64,000 bases of DNA from DATIHQ01 sp035480535 (GTDB lineage: Bacteria; Chlamydiota; Chlamydiia; Chlamydiales; SM23-39): assembly GCA_035480535.1 (NCBI GenBank), contig DATIHQ010000001.1, positions 1 to 64,000 of the forward strand. Reading direction: 5' to 3'. Of this stretch, positions 60,106-64,000 are shown in pieces. A program made the translations under genes and the position numbers. Under the pieces are notes generated by a model that worked only from the letters and a program-made list of their open reading frames with translations, did no database searches and was not told where the DNA came from. Positions within the stretch are counted from its first letter, which is position 1, and each line of letters opens with the position of its first letter.

Positions 60106-60974
60106 TGTCTGAGCCACTCATTCTCGATTTTCTCAATTACATCCGCACGGAAAAGGGGCTTTCTGTCCATACGATTGAAGCCTATGGGCGCGATATTCGC
60201 GCATTTGCCTCTTTTTTGGGCGTGAAAGACTGGAAACAGGTGCAGCCCGAATCGATCTTAGCCTTTCTCGGGTCTTTGAAAGAAAAGGAATATGCCAGCT
60301 CAAGCATCTGCCGCATTTTGGTCTCCGTCAAAGTCTTTTTCCGCTTCTTGAAAAAGGAAGGGGAGATCTCGATTGATTTGGGGCGCTACTTTGATTCCCC
60401 CAAGATGTGGCAATTGATTCCCGAGGTATTGAGCATTGAGGAGATCGACACTCTTTTGGCCCAGCCGCAGCCTAAAGACTTTCAAGGCGCGCGCGACAAG
60501 GCGATTCTCGAGCTTCTCTATGCGACGGGAATGAGAGTCTCAGAGCTCTGCCAGCTGAAAATCACCGATCTCAGCGATACCTTTGTGAAGGTGAAGGGAA
60601 AGGGGAAGAAAGAGCGGATCATTCCCGTTGGCAAAAAAGCCATCGAGGCGGTGGATCACTATCTTGTGCATTTCCGCGGAGAAGTAACCGTTGAAAATGC
60701 CCCTCTCTTTATTTCCAATCGGGGCAAGCCAATCGATCGCGTCACCATCTGGGGGCGGGTCAAGGCCTACGCGCAATCGGCGGGCATCGTCAAATCGATC
60801 TCGCCCCACACGCTGCGCCACTCGTTTGCGACCCATCTTCTTGAAAATGGCGCCGACCTCCGCCTAATCCAAGACATGCTTGGGCACGAGGACATCGGCA
60901 CCACCGACCGCTACACGCACGTCACAGGCAATCGCTTAAAAGCCGCCTTCAAGGCCTTCCATCCTAGGCCATAA
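60105..60974 (+). CDS. xerD: tyrosine recombinase, XerD type
   Basis: 289 residues, all catalytic residues present: Arg144 (GMRVSEL), Lys168 (VKGKGKKERIIPVG), His235 and Arg238 (SPHTLRHSFATH), His261 and nucleophile Tyr270 (GHEDIGTTDRYTHV). N-terminal SAM-like core-binding domain at 1-90. The C-terminus AFHPRP and SPKMWQLIPEVLS look more like XerD than XerC; chlamydiae have both. It resolves chromosome dimers at dif. No phage gene surrounds it. It overlaps the upstream membrane-protein gene by one base and the convergent ankyrin gene by 11. Confidence 0.88.
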   Translation: MSEPLILDFLNYIRTEKGLSVHTIEAYGRDIRAFASFLGVKDWKQVQPESILAFLGSLKEKEYASSSICRILVSVKVFFRFLKKEGEISIDLGRYFDSPKMWQLIPEVLSIEEIDTLLAQPQPKDFQGARDKAILELLYATGMRVSELCQLKITDLSDTFVKVKGKGKKERIIPVGKKAIEAVDHYLVHFRGEVTVENAPLFISNRGKPIDRVTIWGRVKAYAQSAGIVKSISPHTLRHSFATHLLENGADLRLIQDMLGHEDIGTTDRYTHVTGNRLKAAFKAFHPRP

Positions 60975-62085
60975 CAAAATAGCGAAGGTCCTCTTTATCC
61001 AGAGTCTTTGCAGGGCTCTTAGGGATAGGGATACTCTTTTTGATGTGGGAGATGGCTATTTCAAAATCGCCGCCATCGAAGGCTTTTTGTGCGTCTTCGG
61101 GAACAATGGCATGATTTTCGAGAAGATAGCGGACAATTCCTTCGGAACCATCTCTTGCGGCAGTTTGAACAGGAGTGAGGCCCCCTTGACTTGGTTTGTT
61201 TATATCTGCTTTGGCTGCAATGAAAATAGGAAGGAGATCCTCTTTTCTCCCTTGTACTGCTAAATGAAGGGGTGTGTACCCACGTCGATCTTGACAATTC
61301 ACATCTGCCGTTTTCTCAAGCAAAGCATTGATGTGTGGTGTTCGGTCTAGGCCAGGGCCATTCAGATCAAATTTATGCCGTCCTACACAGAGATGAAGAT
61401 AACAATCGCCAAAGCAGTTGGGTCGATTGACATCGTTGAGTTTTGGAATCATATCTAAGGCCAGTTGATCGAAGGGGAACTCCTCTTTTTTACATCGGTA
61501 GAGAGCGCCGTAAAAAGGGCCGCAATCTTTTTCTGTGGTGGGATTGACATCGGCGCCCTTGTCGAAAAAGTATTTGGCTCTATCGTAACGCCCCCAGGAG
61601 CAACAATAGCCAAGAGGGGTTGTTCCCTCCTTATCTGGGAGATTGATATTGGCCCCGCCCCCTTCAACGAGAAGATTCATCGTATCATCATTATAGTTCC
61701 TTACTGTTAAATGAAGAGGGGTCTGCCCTTTGTTGTCTTGTGCATTGATTGGAGGATTGTATTTTAGAAGAAGGCGAACCATACGGGTATTGAAATGCTC
61801 CGCCGCCACATGAAGAGGGGTTTCACCTCCGTTATCGGCAAGATCTACTCTCGCCCCATTATCCAGGAGAAATGCAACAACTTCTTCCCTTGATTGACCC
61901 CGAAGTTCCCGGATCAGGGGGGTTGACTGATTCCATGCACTTTGGTCATTGATTTGAGCGCCTGCAAACTCGAGAAGTTCTGTGGCGAGATCAAGATGCC
62001 CGTAATTTACAGCCTCTTCAAATTGATCCTGAACGGATGGTTGTGGAAGAGTGCGACGAGCAGCGCTGACCGTTGATACTGACAT
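60964..62085 (-). CDS. ankyrin-repeat protein
   Basis: 373 residues from the ATG at 62085, chosen for AAGGAGAATCCC upstream (an ATG at 62151 would add 22 residues). Successive ankyrin units: GGETPLHVAAEHFNTRMVRL, GQTPLHLTVRNYNDDTMNLL, GTTPLGYCCSWGRYDRAKYF, GYTPLHLAVQGRKEDLLPIF and GLTPVQTAARDGSEGIVRYL. A 60-residue stretch with Cys/His-rich sequence (FGDCYLHLCVGRHKF) interrupts the array. Ankyrin proteins of intracellular bacteria often act in the host cell; no secretion signal is seen here. Confidence 0.88.
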   Translation of the reverse strand: MSVSTVSAARRTLPQPSVQDQFEEAVNYGHLDLATELLEFAGAQINDQSAWNQSTPLIRELRGQSREEVVAFLLDNGARVDLADNGGETPLHVAAEHFNTRMVRLLLKYNPPINAQDNKGQTPLHLTVRNYNDDTMNLLVEGGGANINLPDKEGTTPLGYCCSWGRYDRAKYFFDKGADVNPTTEKDCGPFYGALYRCKKEEFPFDQLALDMIPKLNDVNRPNCFGDCYLHLCVGRHKFDLNGPGLDRTPHINALLEKTADVNCQDRRGYTPLHLAVQGRKEDLLPIFIAAKADINKPSQGGLTPVQTAARDGSEGIVRYLLENHAIVPEDAQKAFDGGDFEIAISHIKKSIPIPKSPAKTLDKEDLRYFVMA

Positions 62086-62170
62086 GGGATTCTCCTTGTT
62101 GAAAGAGGCGGAGACTTTAGTAGAAGCGCCAATTTTTTGCAAGCAGGACATACGGGCTTATAACCATAGG

Positions 62171-62385
62171 CATAATACGAATATCAGCGCGGAGGCGCGA
62201 GACGCGCAAAGGGAGTTAGCCGCGGAGAACGCGGAGGTGAGGGAAGCCCTCACACACCCAGAAAAAGTATGGAAATTAGAGGTCACGGCTTGTTTTTAAA
62301 AATTTGGGGAGTGTGAGGGCTTCCCTCACCTCTGCGCCCTCTGCGATAACTCAGTTCTTTTCTCCGCGCTGATATTCGCATTACG
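62171..62385. repeat. palindromic element, family D copy 4
   Basis: Core arms CATAATACGAATATCAGCGC (62171-62190) and GCGCTGATATTCGCATTACG (62366-62385) with a few mismatches, and the inner palindrome GTGAGGGAAGCCCTCAC / GTGAGGGCTTCCCTCAC. Unlike the other three D copies it lies between co-directional genes (gatB ending at 62408, ankyrin gene starting at 62085). The 322-bp gap 62086-62407 holds only this element and the ankyrin leader. Confidence 0.9.
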
Positions 62386-62407
62386 TCTCAGGTGATGAGC
62401 CGTCTAT

Positions 62408-63880
62408 TTACTGTTCTGCGATCTTTTTGCGGAGGAGGTCGTTGACGACTTGTGGGGAGGCTTTGCCGCGGCTTAGCTTCATGACCGAGCCAACCAGAAA
62501 TGCGAAAGCTTTATCTCTTCCTGCCTTAAAGTCAGCGACCGATTGGGGATTGGCAGCCAGTACTTGGTCGACAAGCGGCTCGATCGCTGCGACGTCTCCC
62601 ACTGGTTGATAGTCGGGATTCTGCCTCACAATCACTTCCGGATCTGCGCCAGGCTCGGCGATCATCTCGTCGGCAACGGCTTTTGCGATGCGGCCTGTGA
62701 TCTGGTTAGATTCGATCATTTGGACGAGTTTGGCGACGTGGCGGGGCGGGATGCCCAGGTCGAGAAGGGTCTTGCCGCTTTCTTTGAGCCTGCCGGCAAA
62801 TTCCACCGTGATCCAGTTGCAGAGGAGGCGAGGGCTTTTGCAGATTTTAAGCGCTTCTTCAAAGTAGTCGGAGAGAGCTTTTTCATTGATGAGCGTGGAG
62901 GCGGCGTAAGAGGTGAGGTTGAGATCGGAAATGTAGCGGCGGTAGCGGTCGTGGGGGAGCTCGGGGAGGGTGGCGCGGAGTTCGTCGATGAGGGTTTCTG
63001 AGAGGACGATGGGGACGAGGTCGGGCTCGGGAAAGTAGCGGTAGTCGTCGGCGCTTTCTTTGCGGCGCATGAGAATGGTTTGTTTGCTGTCAGGATCCCA
63101 GCGGTAGGTGCCGGGGGGAATGAGTTCGAGGTGGGGGGTGTCGGGATTTTTGAGATAGAGGGCGATTTGGCGGCTGATCTCCGATTGAATCGCCATTTCC
63201 ATGAACGTAAAGGAGTTCATGTTTTTGATTTCAATGCGGGGACGGAGTCCTTTTTCACCGAAGGGGCGGACGGAGATGTTGGCATCAAAACGAAGCGAGC
63301 CTTCTTCCATGTTTCCATCGGAGATGTCGAGGTAGAGGACGATGGCGCGGATGGCCATGGCGTAGGCTGCGGCTTCGCGGGCAGAATGGAGGCAGGGTTC
63401 TGAGACGATTTCAATGAGAGGAGCGCCTGCGCGATTGTAGTCGACGCCGGCGAAGGTGGTGAAGTGTTTTAACATCCCCGCATCGTCTTCGAGATGGGCG
63501 CGGTTGATTTTAAAGGTTTTGGTTGCGCCGTCGACATCAGCGGTGACTTGCCCGCCACGGAGGAGGGGATGTTCAAATTGGGTGATCTGGAATCCACGAG
63601 GGCTATCGGGATAAAAATAGGATTTCCGGTCGAAGTTGCTGATGCGGGTGATGTCGCTGCCTAAGGCGAGGCCGAGTTGGATGCCCTTTTTCACCGCTTC
63701 TTTATTGAGGACGGGAAGAGCGCCGGGCTGACCCGTGCAAACGACGGAGATGTTGGTGTTGGGCTCATCGCCAAAATGGTTGGGGGCGGAGCTGAAAATT
63801 TTAGATTTCGTATTGAGTTGGACGTGGATCTCTAGTCCAATGACCGGTTCCCAAAGATCATAAGGGAGATCGTCTTTCAT
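62408..63880 (-). CDS. gatB: aspartyl/glutamyl-tRNA amidotransferase subunit GatB
   Basis: 490 residues, full length. GatB activates Glu-tRNA(Gln) or Asp-tRNA(Asn) with ATP for amidation in the GatCAB complex. Landmarks are GLEIHVQLNTKSKIFSSAPN, YFYPDSPRGFQITQFEHPLL, GMLKHFTTFAGVDYNRAGAP and the C-terminal YqeY-like tail, with KADQ-type end FLVGSVMKLSRGKASPQVV. Start ATG overlaps the gatA stop (ATGA, 63877-63880), the usual gatA-gatB order. Chlamydiae lack GlnRS and AsnRS and depend on this pathway. Confidence 0.96.
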   Translation of the reverse strand: MKDDLPYDLWEPVIGLEIHVQLNTKSKIFSSAPNHFGDEPNTNISVVCTGQPGALPVLNKEAVKKGIQLGLALGSDITRISNFDRKSYFYPDSPRGFQITQFEHPLLRGGQVTADVDGATKTFKINRAHLEDDAGMLKHFTTFAGVDYNRAGAPLIEIVSEPCLHSAREAAAYAMAIRAIVLYLDISDGNMEEGSLRFDANISVRPFGEKGLRPRIEIKNMNSFTFMEMAIQSEISRQIALYLKNPDTPHLELIPPGTYRWDPDSKQTILMRRKESADDYRYFPEPDLVPIVLSETLIDELRATLPELPHDRYRRYISDLNLTSYAASTLINEKALSDYFEEALKICKSPRLLCNWITVEFAGRLKESGKTLLDLGIPPRHVAKLVQMIESNQITGRIAKAVADEMIAEPGADPEVIVRQNPDYQPVGDVAAIEPLVDQVLAANPQSVADFKAGRDKAFAFLVGSVMKLSRGKASPQVVNDLLRKKIAEQ

Positions 63881-64000
63881 GCCTCGGCCTCATAGGCGGG
63901 GGGGATTCTCATCTGGCGGCTCGCTTGTTCATAGGCGTAGGCGTATTGCATGAGGGGGACGTCGCACATTTGAGGGCCGATGAGCTGTAGGCCGAGGGGC
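63877..64000 (-). CDS. gatA: GatA amidase subunit, C-terminal end (5' part outside window)
   Basis: The last 40 codons of the amidotransferase A subunit: PLGLQLIGPQMCDVPLMQYA then YAYEQASRQMRIPP, the conserved GatA tail. Its stop overlaps the gatB start by four bases. The catalytic Ser-cisSer-Lys region lies beyond the right edge. Confidence 0.9.
   Translation of the reverse strand, partial: PLGLQLIGPQMCDVPLMQYAYAYEQASRQMRIPPAYEAEA

Noticed and set aside
60105..60974. XerD-type recombinase as integrase of a genomic island
   Set aside because: It has the full-length housekeeping Xer form, and no phage or plasmid genes or direct repeats are near.
1..64000. tRNA or rRNA genes
   Set aside because: The gaps were read on both strands for cloverleaf or rRNA-like sequence and none was found, but this was by eye only.

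Overview
The window looks like chromosome from an environmental (Parachlamydiales-type) member of the Chlamydiae. The evidence is a type III secretion translocator operon with an LcrH/SycD chaperone, the order hemW / acidic coiled-coil protein / sucA / sucB (known in Chlamydia, here with lpdA directly after), tandem OppA-type lipoproteins, a TamA/TamB pair, hemL, HAD hydrolase close to fabI, XerD, and gatB/gatA. No rRNA, tRNA, CRISPR array or intact insertion sequence was seen. The species cannot be named from the sequence.

Layout. 1-4.6 kb: a cut-off secreted protein, purU, an EamA permease, an AlbA_2 regulator and a secreted protein. 4.9-11.8 kb: a 708-residue protein and three OppA-like binding proteins. 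11.8-17.4 kb: two small membrane proteins, a C39 peptidase, an MFS permease and a 729-residue unknown. 17.6-24.1 kb: a small membrane protein, the MCE (Mla) lipid transporter, and the T3SS translocator operon. 24.4-34.4 kb: a PLP enzyme, unknowns, tamA-tamB, hemL and a FliO-like protein. 34.5-43 kb: an Ala-rich membrane protein, HAD hydrolase, fabI, parA, OsmC, holA, an RsmI-like methylase and a SlyD-like FKBP. 43-51.6 kb: hemW, the 2-oxoglutarate dehydrogenase operon (sucA-sucB-lpdA), a four-helix-bundle gene inside repeats, an IscA-like fusion and ferredoxin. 51.8-60.1 kb: a 1054-residue protein, adk, and three large probable effector or membrane proteins with AT-rich promoters. 60.1-64 kb: xerD, an ankyrin protein and gatB-gatA.

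The most unusual feature is a dense set of long palindromic intergenic elements, at least six families (called A to F here). They occupy nine of the eleven convergent gene junctions; the other two junctions overlap and leave no gap. In several cases the terminal inverted repeat supplies the stop codon or the last residues of the neighbouring protein: FliO-like, 708-aa protein, fabI and adk, with single- or two-base overlaps at others. In one case it supplies the start codon of a four-helix-bundle gene that is itself flanked by inverted copies of the repeat. Only two classical hairpin-plus-T-run terminators were seen, so these palindromes may also end transcription.

Start codons were moved inward from the longest possible frame where an ATG with a better ribosome binding site was visible. 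Family names come from recognising motifs by eye; no database search was possible.
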